A stretch of DNA of 44,760 nt from an uncultured Collinsella sp. (GCA_958353395.1 CATWSG010000018.1:1-44760); one strand, 5' to 3'; shown: positions 24,600 to 32,174, counted from the first letter of the stretch. The notes: generated by a model from the letters alone, not told the origin. A program made the numbers and translations.

Positions 24600-24718
24600 A
24601 AGTGAGTAGACTTTTTACGATCTGCCGAGCACACCCAAAACCGCCACCCCTGTGACCTGCGGTTTTACAAAGGAAGATATGCATTGTGCTCGGCCTGCGC
24701 CAAAAAGTCTACTCACTT
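24600..24718. repeat. Three-tier nested palindrome (family C)
   Basis: Perfect 17-base outer arms AAGTGAGTAGACTTTTT (24600-24616) and its complement (24702-24718) enclose perfect 10-base arms GCCGAGCACA/TGTGCTCGGC (24624-24633, 24685-24694), and inside these AAAACCGC/GCGGTTTT (24637-24644, 24659-24666). The unit fills a third of the 355-base spacer between YitT and HAD genes. The rest of the spacer shows nothing I recognise. Confidence 0.7.
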
Positions 24719-24815
24719 AGTCCGAATCGAAGCCAAACGGATCAAAATCGAAACCAAATTGAGCCAGTCCACCGCAAAAAACGTTTGAACCCGTGCTTCT
24801 CGCGGCGGATTGACA

Positions 24816-25445
24816 CTACAAAACGGCCAAAATGTCGGTCAGATTATCAATAACGGCATCGGCTCGCGATTGATCGAGGTTGACGCCCTCGTGCGGACGC
24901 AGTGCCAGGACGCGGGCGCCGGAACGTTTGCCAGCCTCGATCCCCAAAGGCGAATCCTCGATAACCAGGCACTCGGCAGGCTCCACCCCCAGCGCCTCCA
25001 TGGCACGCAGGTAGATCTCGGGGTCGGGCTTAAACGCACTGCACTCGTGACCGCTGATGGTGTAGTCCAGCACATCGGCGATACCGGCAATCTCTACCAG
25101 CTCGTCAATGAGCTCACGATAAGACGAGCTCGCGATGGCACACTTCACGCCGCGCTCGTGCAGTGCGCGCATCACCGGCTCCGTCTGCTCGTTGAGCAGC
25201 TCGGCATACGGAACGGGGTGGTCCGGGCTGTAGACCTGCTTGTACTCCACGCGAAGGCGCTCGCGCAGCTCAACATCGTCGGGCACCAGCGCCTCCCAAA
25301 TGGCCGGCTCGTTAGACCCCGAAAGATCGGGGATCTCGTCAAAGTGGAACCCCTTCTCCTCCATAAACGCCACGCGACGACGGTTGTAGAACCACTCGGT
25401 ATCGACCAGCACGCCGTCCATGTCAAACAGCACTGCTTTGATCAT
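24816..25445 (-). CDS. HAD-superfamily phosphatase (beta-phosphoglucomutase-like subfamily)
   Basis: A 209-residue cytosolic hydrolase acting on a phosphorylated metabolite. Motif I is DMDGVLVDTE (nucleophile D8, acid D10), motif II IASSS, motif III lysine in SAFKPDPEIY, and motif IV IEDSPLGIEAG. A helical cap between motifs I and II places it in subfamily I. PgmB-like mutases and sugar phosphatases share these motifs, so the substrate is open. The ATG at 25445 is chosen because GGAGGAG lies six bases upstream; an ATG six bases earlier abuts that site. It follows the SIS2 gene and a terminator, so it may be transcribed separately. Confidence 0.88.
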   Translation of the reverse strand: MIKAVLFDMDGVLVDTEWFYNRRRVAFMEEKGFHFDEIPDLSGSNEPAIWEALVPDDVELRERLRVEYKQVYSPDHPVPYAELLNEQTEPVMRALHERGVKCAIASSSYRELIDELVEIAGIADVLDYTISGHECSAFKPDPEIYLRAMEALGVEPAECLVIEDSPLGIEAGKRSGARVLALRPHEGVNLDQSRADAVIDNLTDILAVL

Positions 25446-25464
25446 ACGCATCTCCTCCCACCTG

Positions 25465-25505
25465 CCAAATAGAGACAGGTTTATTTTGGTAGGTTTTATC
25501 CTGGG
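25465..25505 (+). repeat. Dispersed repeat family E, copy 3
   Basis: CCAAATAGAGACAGGTTTAT followed by TTTTGGTAGGTTTTATC, in the leader of the HAD gene. Its orientation relative to the downstream gene is the same as for copy 1 before the cyclo-ligase gene. Confidence 0.7.
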
Positions 25506-25539
25506 TTTTGCGACGCGACAGGCGTGCCCTCCCAAGAGC

Positions 25540-25571
25540 AAAAAAGGGGACGGGGCGCAAACCCCATCCCC
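25540..25571 (-). terminator. Terminator of the PTS/SIS2 operon
   Basis: On the minus strand GGGGATGGGG and CCCCGTCCCC form a 10-base stem followed by six T residues, 35 bases after the SIS2 stop codon. Confidence 0.92.
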
Positions 25572-25605
25572 TCTCAATCAACCCGTAAGGTCTACTTACT
25601 TGTGA

Positions 25606-26589
25606 TTAGTAGGAAAGCTTCCACATGTAGCGACGCATGGTCAGCGGGTGCTGACGGGCCTCGGCGATCTGGTTGCCGTACTCACGCATAACGGCGAGGT
25701 GCAGCAGCGGGTTGAAGTAGGTGATGACGCTCGCGGGCACGGCGTCAGCCAGGCCGTAGTCCTTGGAGTCGATCAGAGCGACCTTGGCGCCCATGCGCTC
25801 AAGGAAGGTGAGGGCGCGGGCGTCCATCGGACGGGTGGCGCCATCGGACATGAAGAAGACGTAGGGCTTACCCTCGGTGGAAACCTCGAACGGGCCGTGG
25901 AAGTACTCGCCGGTGTTGTAGGCGGCGGCGTCGATCCACTGCATCTCGGTGAACAGGAAGGCGGCGTGAGAATAAGCCATCTTCTCGGAGGCACCGGAAG
26001 CCATGAAGTAGATCATCTTGTCGTCCTTGAAGTCCTCGGCGAACTTCTTGGCGAGCTTCTTGCAGTGCTGAGCGGCGTTCTCGCAGAGATCGAAGATGTT
26101 GGTGAGGCCGGTGATCATGTCCTCGTAGTGGTCATAGCCCTCGGTCTGCTGAAGGATCTCGAGAGCAAGAGCAATAGCATAGCCGGGCTTCTCGCACTTG
26201 GCAGCGTAGTTGGCGTGGAAGCCGTGAACGATGACGTGGTCGGCGTCGACGGTCAGAGCGGAGCCAGCCTTGTTGGTGAGGGAGACGACCGGGCAGTTGT
26301 GCTTCTTGGCGGTCTTGTTGGCCTCGACGGTCTCGGGCGTGGAGCCACCGAGGGAGCAGGTGATCACGAAGGTGTGCTCGTTGACCCAGGAGGGCGTGTC
26401 GTAGTTGAACTCGTTAGCAGTGAAGATCTGAACGTTCAGCTTGTCCGTGTTGTTGGCCAGGAAGTACTTGGCGGGGTAAAGGTCGGACATGGAAGCGCCG
26501 CAGCCGACGAAGGCGACGCTGTGGATCTCGTGGTTGGACAGGACGTCAGCGACGATCTGCTTAGGGAGGTTAAGGTCGATCTCGTACAT
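25606..26589 (-). CDS. FrlB-like SIS-domain phosphosugar deglycase/isomerase (SIS2)
   Basis: A 327-residue paralogue of SIS1 and SIS3. SIS loops are AFVGCGASMSD and ITCSLGGSTPETVEA in the first fold, and YFMASGASEKMA plus TGEYFHGPFE in the second; the C-terminus is RRYMWKLSY. The protein lies last in the mannose-family PTS operon, so it most likely processes the sugar phosphate that the PTS delivers, by analogy with Salmonella glucoselysine (gfr) loci that join a mannose-type PTS to two deglycases. The start at 26589 has AAAGGA nine bases upstream; an ATG at 26598 is possible but touches that site. Substrate is not established. Confidence 0.85.
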   Translation of the reverse strand: MYEIDLNLPKQIVADVLSNHEIHSVAFVGCGASMSDLYPAKYFLANNTDKLNVQIFTANEFNYDTPSWVNEHTFVITCSLGGSTPETVEANKTAKKHNCPVVSLTNKAGSALTVDADHVIVHGFHANYAAKCEKPGYAIALALEILQQTEGYDHYEDMITGLTNIFDLCENAAQHCKKLAKKFAEDFKDDKMIYFMASGASEKMAYSHAAFLFTEMQWIDAAAYNTGEYFHGPFEVSTEGKPYVFFMSDGATRPMDARALTFLERMGAKVALIDSKDYGLADAVPASVITYFNPLLHLAVMREYGNQIAEARQHPLTMRRYMWKLSY

Positions 26590-26680
26590 CTGACACATTC
26601 CTTTCGATTTTTGCGGCGCCACATTGCCGGGCGCTCGCAGGGTTACCGTGGTTTGGACCGAGTCGCCGGCCCGTTGAGGA

Positions 26681-26708
26681 TGTGACAAAGGGACTGCCCT
26701 TTGTCACA
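26681..26708. repeat. 12-bp-arm palindrome TGTGACAAAGGG
   Basis: TGTGACAAAGGG and CCCTTTGTCACA separated by ACTG. It lies between the IID and SIS2 genes. On the transcribed strand there is no T-tract, so it is probably an interspersed palindrome or an RNA-stability hairpin, not a terminator. Confidence 0.6.
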
Positions 26709-26722
26709 TTTTGGGGATGGAA

Positions 26723-26753
26723 GCCTGCCTGGGGTATGGGATGCCAGGCAGGC
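26723..26753 (-). other. Intercistronic hairpin between IID and SIS2
   Basis: GCCTGCCTGG and CCAGGCAGGC form a 10-base stem directly after the IID stop region. The minus strand continues TTCC, too poor for a strong terminator. It may be a partial attenuator or processing hairpin that sets SIS2 level relative to the PTS genes. Confidence 0.45.
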
Positions 26754-26787
26754 CTCCGGGGGAAAGCGGTTAGGCGCTTAGTCGCGA

Positions 26788-27621
26788 CTAGGCCAGGATG
26801 CCGGCCGCGGAGAGGGCGATGCCGCCCACAATGGCGATCACGAGAAGCCAACCGGTGTTGACGTTCTTCTTGATGAGCCAGTACATAAGGCCGGTGAGGC
26901 CGAGGGAGATCATCTGGGGCATCATGCCGTCCAGGATGTCCTGGATAACGACGGTACCCTCAGCGAACTGCAGCGGGGTAGTGGCGCCGATCAGCGTGGC
27001 GATCATGCCGCCCACGGACATAAGACCCACGATGCCACAGACATACATGAGCTTCTCCATGAGGTCGCCGCCCTGAAGCTTGCTCAGGTACTCGTGGCCG
27101 CCCTGATAGCCCATCTTGGCTGCGAACCAAGTGATCAGCACAGAGGGGACGATGGAGATGAGCATGGCCAGGATCGGGCCCATGATGGAGCCCTGCTGAG
27201 CCAGCTGAACGCCCAGGCCAAAGGCGATAACGCGGATGGTGCCCTGGAAGAAGGAGTCACCGATGCCGGAAAGCGGACCCATGAGGGAGGTCTTGACCGC
27301 GTTAATCGAATCGGGATCGAAGTTCTCGGGATCCTTGGCGTACTCCTCCTCCATGGAGGCGGCGAGGCCCAGGATGAAAGCGCTCGTCTGCGGGGTGCAG
27401 TTGTAGAACGCCATGTGACGGTGGTAAGCCTCTTTCTTAGCAGCGAGCTGCTTGGGGTCGGACTCATCCGGATAGAGGCGATCAAGCGTGGGAACCATGC
27501 CGTAGAGGAAGCCCATGTTCATCTGACGCTCGTAGTTCCAAGAGGCCTGGATGGCCCAGGAGCGCCAGAAGAACTGGCTGACCTTCTTGTTCAGGGACAC
27601 GTCCTTGGTTGCGGTTGCCAT
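26788..27621 (-). CDS. PTS mannose-family IID component
   Basis: One of two membrane subunits of a mannose/sorbose-type phosphotransferase permease. The 277-residue protein shows the IID signature in its N-terminal half (FFWRSWAIQASWNYERQMNMGFLYGMVPTL, FILGLAASMEEE and the glycine-rich MGPLSGIGDSFFQGTIR), with a C-terminal membrane anchor. The ATG at 27621 with AAGGAGG upstream is chosen; a longer reading overlaps IIC and makes no sense. It starts 13 bases after the IIC stop codon. Confidence 0.95.
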   Translation of the reverse strand: MATATKDVSLNKKVSQFFWRSWAIQASWNYERQMNMGFLYGMVPTLDRLYPDESDPKQLAAKKEAYHRHMAFYNCTPQTSAFILGLAASMEEEYAKDPENFDPDSINAVKTSLMGPLSGIGDSFFQGTIRVIAFGLGVQLAQQGSIMGPILAMLISIVPSVLITWFAAKMGYQGGHEYLSKLQGGDLMEKLMYVCGIVGLMSVGGMIATLIGATTPLQFAEGTVVIQDILDGMMPQMISLGLTGLMYWLIKKNVNTGWLLVIAIVGGIALSAAGILA

Positions 27622-27634
27622 AGTGTGTTCCTCC

Positions 27635-28429
27635 TTAGTCTTCGTCGTCTTCGAGCGGATCGTAGTCGGAATCGACACCGGCGGCTGCATGGGAACCGTT
27701 GAACTTGAAGCCCATGAAGACGACAGCCAGGCACACACCGATCAGAGCGACCGCGATGACGGACAGGTTGAGGTAAGCGGCGAGCAGGAAACCGATGAAC
27801 AGGAACGGAGTCATACCCTTCTTGATCATCATGGTGAGCAGCAGGGCCAAGCCGTAGGCGGTCATGATCTTGGTCGAAACGTTAAGACCAGTGGACAGCC
27901 ACTCGGGAACCATGTTGACGATGGCCTGAACCAGGTCGGTGCCAACAAAGACGGCGAGGAAGATCGGCAGGAAGTACATGACGGCGTACAGACCGGGGCC
28001 GGCGCAGATGTGCATACGGTAGGCGGTCTTGAACTTTCCGTTATCGATCGCGCTATCTGCCACATGAGTGAGGGCGGCGATGATGGAACGGAACACGATG
28101 CCGAGGAGCTGACCCAGGACGGCGACCGGGATGGCGATCGTCATGGCGGTCTCGGCGGAAGCATCGGTCAGGCACGCAAAGGCAGCGGCCACGATGCCGC
28201 CCAGGACCATATCGGGCGGAACGGCGGCGCCGACCTGCACCAGGCCCATGGACACGAGCTCGACGGCGGCACCGACGGCAAGGCCGGTGGGCACATCGCC
28301 CAGCAGCAGACCGACGAGCGTAGCGCCAACGAGGGGCTGCTCGAAGTTAAGACGACCGAGCAGGCGGGAGTCCCACATGCAGAACACGCCGACGAGGCCG
28401 ACGAGCACCGCACTGATGAACGTATTCAT
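27635..28429 (-). CDS. PTS mannose-family IIC component
   Basis: The 264-residue polytopic subunit that forms the sugar channel with IID. Family signs include GATLVGLLLGDVPTGLAVGAAVELVSMG and VGAAVPPDMVLGGIVAAAFA. The acidic C-terminal tail (DSDYDPLEDDED) is unusual but plausible. AAAGGAG lies before the start, and the gene is 36 bases after IIAB. Specificity within the family (mannose, sorbose, fructosamines, GalNAc) cannot be read from IIC alone. Confidence 0.95.
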   Translation of the reverse strand: MNTFISAVLVGLVGVFCMWDSRLLGRLNFEQPLVGATLVGLLLGDVPTGLAVGAAVELVSMGLVQVGAAVPPDMVLGGIVAAAFACLTDASAETAMTIAIPVAVLGQLLGIVFRSIIAALTHVADSAIDNGKFKTAYRMHICAGPGLYAVMYFLPIFLAVFVGTDLVQAIVNMVPEWLSTGLNVSTKIMTAYGLALLLTMMIKKGMTPFLFIGFLLAAYLNLSVIAVALIGVCLAVVFMGFKFNGSHAAAGVDSDYDPLEDDED

Positions 28430-28465
28430 ACCCTTCTCCTTTCAGTCAGGCAAAAGCCTGGTTGA

Positions 28466-29389
28466 TTACAGCTTGGCGTCGATGTCGACGCTCTGATACG
28501 TAGGGGTCTGCTGGACGTAGAGCTTAATGCCCATGTCGAGCAGCTGGTTGACGTCGGCCTTCTGGTTGGCGTCGAGGAAGACGGAGCTGTCCTTGCCGCC
28601 GACCTGATCGGCACCGTCGTGGTTGGCGGTGGCGCCCAGGTTGATGGCGTCGAGCTTGTAGCCCTGGCAGAACTGCAGCATCTCGGCCGTGTTGCCAAAG
28701 ACGAACATGACGCGCTCGCCGAGGGTGTTGAGCTTGTCCATCTTGGCGAGGGCACGCTCGACGGTGAAGACGTTCAGGCGCACGCCCTGAGGCTTGGCCA
28801 GCTTAAGAGCGCCCTTCTTGATGTCATCGTTGGCGGCGGCGTTGTCGACGACGATGATGCGCTCGGCCTGAACCTTGGTGGTCCAGGTAAAGACGACCTG
28901 GCCGTGCAGCAGACGGTAGTCAAGACGTGCGAGGACGATCTTGGCGGGACCGGAGCTGTGACGGGGCGCCTTTGCCTTCTTAGCGGGAGCCGCGGGAGCC
29001 TCGACCGGCGCGTTGGGGTTGGTCAGACCGGTGCGGGCCTCGTTGATGAGGGCCGCGAGCTCGGCGCCCTTGACGGGAACGGGGCTCATAGCGAGCGTGA
29101 GCGCCAGCGGAATGTTGAAACCACTGACAACCGTGAACTTCGTGCCGTTCTTGGAAAGCTCGACCATGTTGTTGTTGACCGAGCTGCCGAGCATATCGGT
29201 CAGCACATAGACGGTGTCGTCCGCGTTGAACGTGGCGATCATGGCGTCCACCTTATCGGTGATAGGCTCCTTGTCGTCACGAGCAAGCGACACGACGTGG
29301 ACGTTCGACACGTCGCCGAGAACCATCTCGAGCGTGTCTTTGGCGCCTGCGGCCAGGCCGCCATGAGATGCGAGAATGATCTGATTCAT
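28466..29389 (-). CDS. PTS mannose-family IIAB fusion
   Basis: Cytosolic phosphocarrier of 307 residues. The IIA domain (about 1-123) has the phosphorylated H9 in IILASHGGLAAG. An Ala/Pro/Lys linker (about 124-148) joins it to IIB (149-307), whose active histidine is H162 in ARLDYRLLHGQVVFTW. IIA takes phosphate from HPr and IIB passes it to the sugar at IIC/IID. It is the first gene of the operon IIAB-IIC-IID-SIS2; GAGGAGG stands five bases before the start. In gfr-type fructosamine systems IIA and IIB are usually separate genes, so the fusion is ManX-like. Confidence 0.95.
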   Translation of the reverse strand: MNQIILASHGGLAAGAKDTLEMVLGDVSNVHVVSLARDDKEPITDKVDAMIATFNADDTVYVLTDMLGSSVNNNMVELSKNGTKFTVVSGFNIPLALTLAMSPVPVKGAELAALINEARTGLTNPNAPVEAPAAPAKKAKAPRHSSGPAKIVLARLDYRLLHGQVVFTWTTKVQAERIIVVDNAAANDDIKKGALKLAKPQGVRLNVFTVERALAKMDKLNTLGERVMFVFGNTAEMLQFCQGYKLDAINLGATANHDGADQVGGKDSSVFLDANQKADVNQLLDMGIKLYVQQTPTYQSVDIDAKL

Positions 29390-29415
29390 CTTGCCTCCTC
29401 CTTTTCGTTATGGTC

Positions 29416-29436
29416 ATTATAACGTCTTATACGTTG
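29416..29436 (-). promoter_or_regulatory. PTS operon promoter with candidate GntR2 operator, site 2
   Basis: On the minus strand the -10 box TATAAT (29416-29421) is embedded in AACGTATAAGACGTTATAAT; AACGT and ACGTT arms form a palindrome. AGACGTTATA is identical to the site before gntR2. A repressor bound here would cover the -10 box. Confidence 0.6.
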
Positions 29437-29459
29437 CTTATATTGCTAATTAGTATAAA

Positions 29460-29494
29460 GACCGTTTGCGGGTGAAAATCGACCGTTCGCGGGT
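29460..29494. repeat. Short direct repeat GACCGTTYGCGGGT
   Basis: Two 14-base copies (29460-29473 and 29481-29494) differ at one base. They lie behind the EamA gene and upstream of the PTS promoter. Role unknown. Confidence 0.5.
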
Positions 29495-29572
29495 TTAACG
29501 CACTTGAAACGTGGGAGCTGGGCAGGCCGGCGACGGCGGGATAACCCCAGGTCGGACGCCGTGCGCAACCCC

Positions 29573-30655
29573 CTATCGCACGAAGTACCAGGGGCTTTCT
29601 TGCACGGTGGGCTCCAAGGCAATGCCCGTGCGTTCCTTAAACAGATCCATGTCCTGCGATTTCTCTGTCCACCACGCGTTGGGCTTAAAGGTCATGCTCT
29701 CAACGACATGACCGACAAACACACTGTTGCGCAGCTTGGAGAAGTCGGTGTTCATAATCAGGATGGACGCGAGCACCAGCACAATGCCCAGGACCTTGAT
29801 CGCGCCGGCGGGCTCGGCATAGACACCAATGCCCACCAGTACGGTGACGACCGTCTCGAAAGACATTACGACGGGAACCTTCGATGTCTCGAGTCCCATG
29901 GACAGACCCTGCATATATAGGATGTAGGCCACGGCTGTGGGGATGAGTCCAAAACCAAGGAACAGCAGCAGCAACTGTGGCGACATTGCCGCGGCGACAT
30001 CCGGCCACGGAGCCGCGATAGCTGCCATAACCGCACCGCCAAAAACAAAGCCCCAAAACGTGACAGCCAGCGGGTGGACCGTCTTGGTTGCTATCCGGCT
30101 AAACACCGCGAGTGACGCACCACAAAGGCCTGCAATCACGCCCGACGTGACGCCCCAAACCGAAAAATGAAAACCGGAAAGGTCACCATTGGTCACTGCA
30201 AGCACGCAGCCAACGATGTTAAAGACAATGGCAACGAGCTTGTTGGGGGTCACGTCCTCGCGATAAAGCACGCGGCCGAGCATGACGCCAAACACCGGCG
30301 AGGTGTAGAGCAGCACCGAGGCCGTGGACATGCCCACCTCGCCCATGCACTCGTAATAGCAGGTGTTGGCGGCGGCCAAACCGACGATACCGACAAGCGC
30401 GCAGGGAACGAGCTCTTTAGGACTTGCCTTGAACAGAGCCAGCGGACCCTGAGCCACGGTAGACCCCTCACCCGGACGGCAGCCCATAAACATCAGGACC
30501 GGCGCCAAGATAAGCGCTCCGACCAACAAGCGAAAGGCAGCCATGCTCTGGGACGAAACGCCCATGGCCGAGATGCCGTTTACAAAGATTCCGATGCTGC
30601 CCCACATAAGCGCGGCGATCAGCACCAGCACATAGCCCAGATTGCTTTTCTTCAA
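29573..30655 (-). CDS. EamA/DMT family transporter (second)
   Basis: A 360-residue membrane protein with ten predicted helices in two EamA repeats (LVLIAALMWGSIGIFVNGISAMG at the start, GLIPTAVAYILYMQGLSMG and SFETVVTVLVGIGVYAEPAG in the second half), then a hydrophilic tail of about 60 residues. I choose a TTG at 30655 because GAGGAGG lies five bases upstream; a GTG at 30691 would overlap the candidate operator. The operator shared with gntR2 and the PTS promoter suggests that the transporter moves a substrate or product of the same pathway, perhaps releasing an amino acid or amine by-product (inference). Confidence 0.85.
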   Translation of the reverse strand: MKKSNLGYVLVLIAALMWGSIGIFVNGISAMGVSSQSMAAFRLLVGALILAPVLMFMGCRPGEGSTVAQGPLALFKASPKELVPCALVGIVGLAAANTCYYECMGEVGMSTASVLLYTSPVFGVMLGRVLYREDVTPNKLVAIVFNIVGCVLAVTNGDLSGFHFSVWGVTSGVIAGLCGASLAVFSRIATKTVHPLAVTFWGFVFGGAVMAAIAAPWPDVAAAMSPQLLLLFLGFGLIPTAVAYILYMQGLSMGLETSKVPVVMSFETVVTVLVGIGVYAEPAGAIKVLGIVLVLASILIMNTDFSKLRNSVFVGHVVESMTFKPNAWWTEKSQDMDLFKERTGIALEPTVQESPWYFVR

Positions 30656-30691
30656 CGCAGCCTCCTCGGTATTGTTTCCAATATGTTTCAC

Positions 30692-30713
30692 ACTACGTTA
30701 TAGTCGTTATATA
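30692..30713 (-). promoter_or_regulatory. Candidate GntR2 operator, site 3 (EamA gene)
   Basis: The plus strand reads ACTACGTTATAGTCGTTATA, with AGTCGTTATATAC matching the AGACGTTATATAC of site 1. A second TATAACG half-site lies nine bases away in inverted order. Confidence 0.55.
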
Positions 30714-30755
30714 CATTTTTCAAGACACAAATCGGTGAACGAGGAAATGATTCCC

Positions 30756-30801
30756 AGGAGTGTCCCCAAGTGCCGGCACAAAAGGAGCGTCCCCAAGTGC
30801 C
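30756..30801. repeat. Palindromic repeat family G, copy 2
   Basis: Two direct 19-base units AGGAGYGTCCCCAAGTGCC (30756-30774 and 30783-30801) with the central GTGCCGGCAC palindrome, matching the repeat beside glmM at 46-90. Confidence 0.65.
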
Positions 30802-30837
30802 AACCACGGCAACGCCGACGTTTTGGCAATGTCAGCG

Positions 30838-30975
30838 AGCGCCCGTCATTTGAGCCAAGGTGCCGTGAAATGAAAAGGCGCTGACCTTCTGGTCGCGCCT
30901 TTGAAATTGAACGGCAGATTGGCCAAATGCCGGGTGCGCAGCGTCGGCCGGTCCGCCGTTCGGTAGAACGGCGGA
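30838..30975 (-). repeat. Structured interspersed element (family A), copy 3
   Basis: The 14-position outer stem (30839-30852 with 30924-30937, one mismatch and one wobble) encloses GCCAA/TTGGC, GCCGT/ACGGC and a hairpin AAAGGCGC..GCGCCTTT (30874-30902) extended by GACC/GGTC. The conserved blocks GAGCCAAGGTG, CGTGAAA, ATTGAACG, CAGATTG and GCAGCGTCG are shared with copy 1. A following 10-base hairpin with loop GGTA (30952-30975) ends 11 bases from the SIS3 stop codon. The remainder of the 330-base spacer holds repeat G and the EamA promoter. Confidence 0.72.
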
Positions 30976-30986
30976 ACCAATATCCC

Positions 30987-31979
30987 CTAGTAATCCAGCT
31001 TCCACATGTAGCGTCGCGTCATGTAGTCCTTGTGGGTGACGGCAGAGAGCGCGCGCATGTACACGTTGTTGAGAATCGGGGCAAAGATCAGGTGGTTGAA
31101 GTATTCGCTCACGCTGTCCTTGATGTCATTGAGGCCGAGCTCCTTGGCGTCGAGCTGATAGACGCGCTCGCCACCGTACTGGTTGACGAAGCGGATGCCG
31201 CGCTCGTCGTTGCAGCGGCTGCGGCCGACGCTGATGAGCTGGAACAGCGAGGTGCGCTTGTCCAGGATCTCGAAGGGGCCGTGGAAGAAGTCACAGGTGT
31301 TGATGGTGCAGGAGTCGATCTGCAGCATCTCCTGCACGTTGCAGATGCTAAAGACGTAGGCGGCACCAAAGAGCGGACCCTGAGCCATGACGTTGATGCA
31401 GGGCTTGTCGGCGTTCTGCTCGGCCCACTTGGCAGCGAGCGGACGAGTGTACTCGACGGCCTTGCGATAGATAGGGTCGACCAAGTCGAAGGCGGCCATG
31501 GCGGTCTCGTACTCGGCATAGCCCTCGGTCTGCTGCGTAAGCTCCATGGCGATCATGGTCACGACAGCGGAGTTGGTGCGGCCCATGCAGGACTCGTCGA
31601 CGGCCAGGCTGTCGTACTGGATCTTGTAGTCGCAGACCTCGGTGAGGCCGGACTCGTCAACATAGATGGCGATGGTGCTGGCGCCGTGGTCCTTGGCGAC
31701 CTGGGCGGCGATGATGGTCTCCTTGGTGCCGCGCATGGACACGACGACGGCCAGAGTGTTCTCGTTGACATAGGCAGGGGTTGCGTGCACGAACTCGTTG
31801 CTGGTGTAGCTGGAGCTCACGACCTGCGTGGCCTCGTGCTCCATAAAGTACTGGGCAGGATAGTTACCGCCGTTGGATCCGCCGGCGCCAATCCACACGA
31901 CGCGCTTGATGCCGCCCTTGTCAGCCTTGTCAGCCAAAACCTGGGAGACGACGTCCTTAACCTGTTCCTGAGTAGTCAT
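30987..31979 (-). CDS. FrlB-like SIS-domain protein (SIS3), divergent active-site motif
   Basis: A 330-residue paralogue of SIS1 and SIS2. The first SIS fold has VVWIGAGGSNGGNYPAQ and VVSMRGTKETI; the second has NVMAQGPLFGAA. The usual SGEYFHGPFE motif reads TCDFFHGPFE, with Asp for Glu and Cys for Gly. The C-terminus RRYMWKLDY is the family type. It is alone behind the divergent regulator gntR3, whose repeats fill the spacer. The motif change and the separate regulator suggest a different phosphosugar or amine-sugar substrate (inference). The ATG at 31979 has AAAGG about ten bases before it. Confidence 0.83.
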   Translation of the reverse strand: MTTQEQVKDVVSQVLADKADKGGIKRVVWIGAGGSNGGNYPAQYFMEHEATQVVSSSYTSNEFVHATPAYVNENTLAVVVSMRGTKETIIAAQVAKDHGASTIAIYVDESGLTEVCDYKIQYDSLAVDESCMGRTNSAVVTMIAMELTQQTEGYAEYETAMAAFDLVDPIYRKAVEYTRPLAAKWAEQNADKPCINVMAQGPLFGAAYVFSICNVQEMLQIDSCTINTCDFFHGPFEILDKRTSLFQLISVGRSRCNDERGIRFVNQYGGERVYQLDAKELGLNDIKDSVSEYFNHLIFAPILNNVYMRALSAVTHKDYMTRRYMWKLDY

Positions 31980-32019
31980 CGTGCATCAGCCTTTCTTCTC
32001 GTTTGATGCTCTCGATGGC

Positions 32020-32174
32020 ATACAAGTTACATACATGTTTTGGCTATGTCGACTAGTTGTATGCTATATTTGTCTTAGAAATTTTGCTGATGCGGTTTTC
32101 GATAACTAGCTACCAGCGGTTTTATTGTTGTATTGAATACATGCTTGATTAGACTCGCATACAAGTTAGATACA
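32020..32174. promoter_or_regulatory. Candidate GntR3 operators in the SIS3/gntR3 divergent spacer
   Basis: ATACAAGTTACATACA (32020-32035) and ATACAAGTTAGATACA (32159-32174) differ by one base. Inverted half-sites TTGTATGC (32057-32064) and a TTGTAT..ATACAT palindrome (32128-32143) lie between them. One pair sits near each gene start, so the regulator could control both directions. Confidence 0.65.

Noticed and set aside
26681..26708. Palindrome TGTGACAAAGGG as a terminator between IID and SIS2
   Set aside because: The transcribed strand continues TCCTCAAC with no T-tract, so it cannot be a standard intrinsic terminator.
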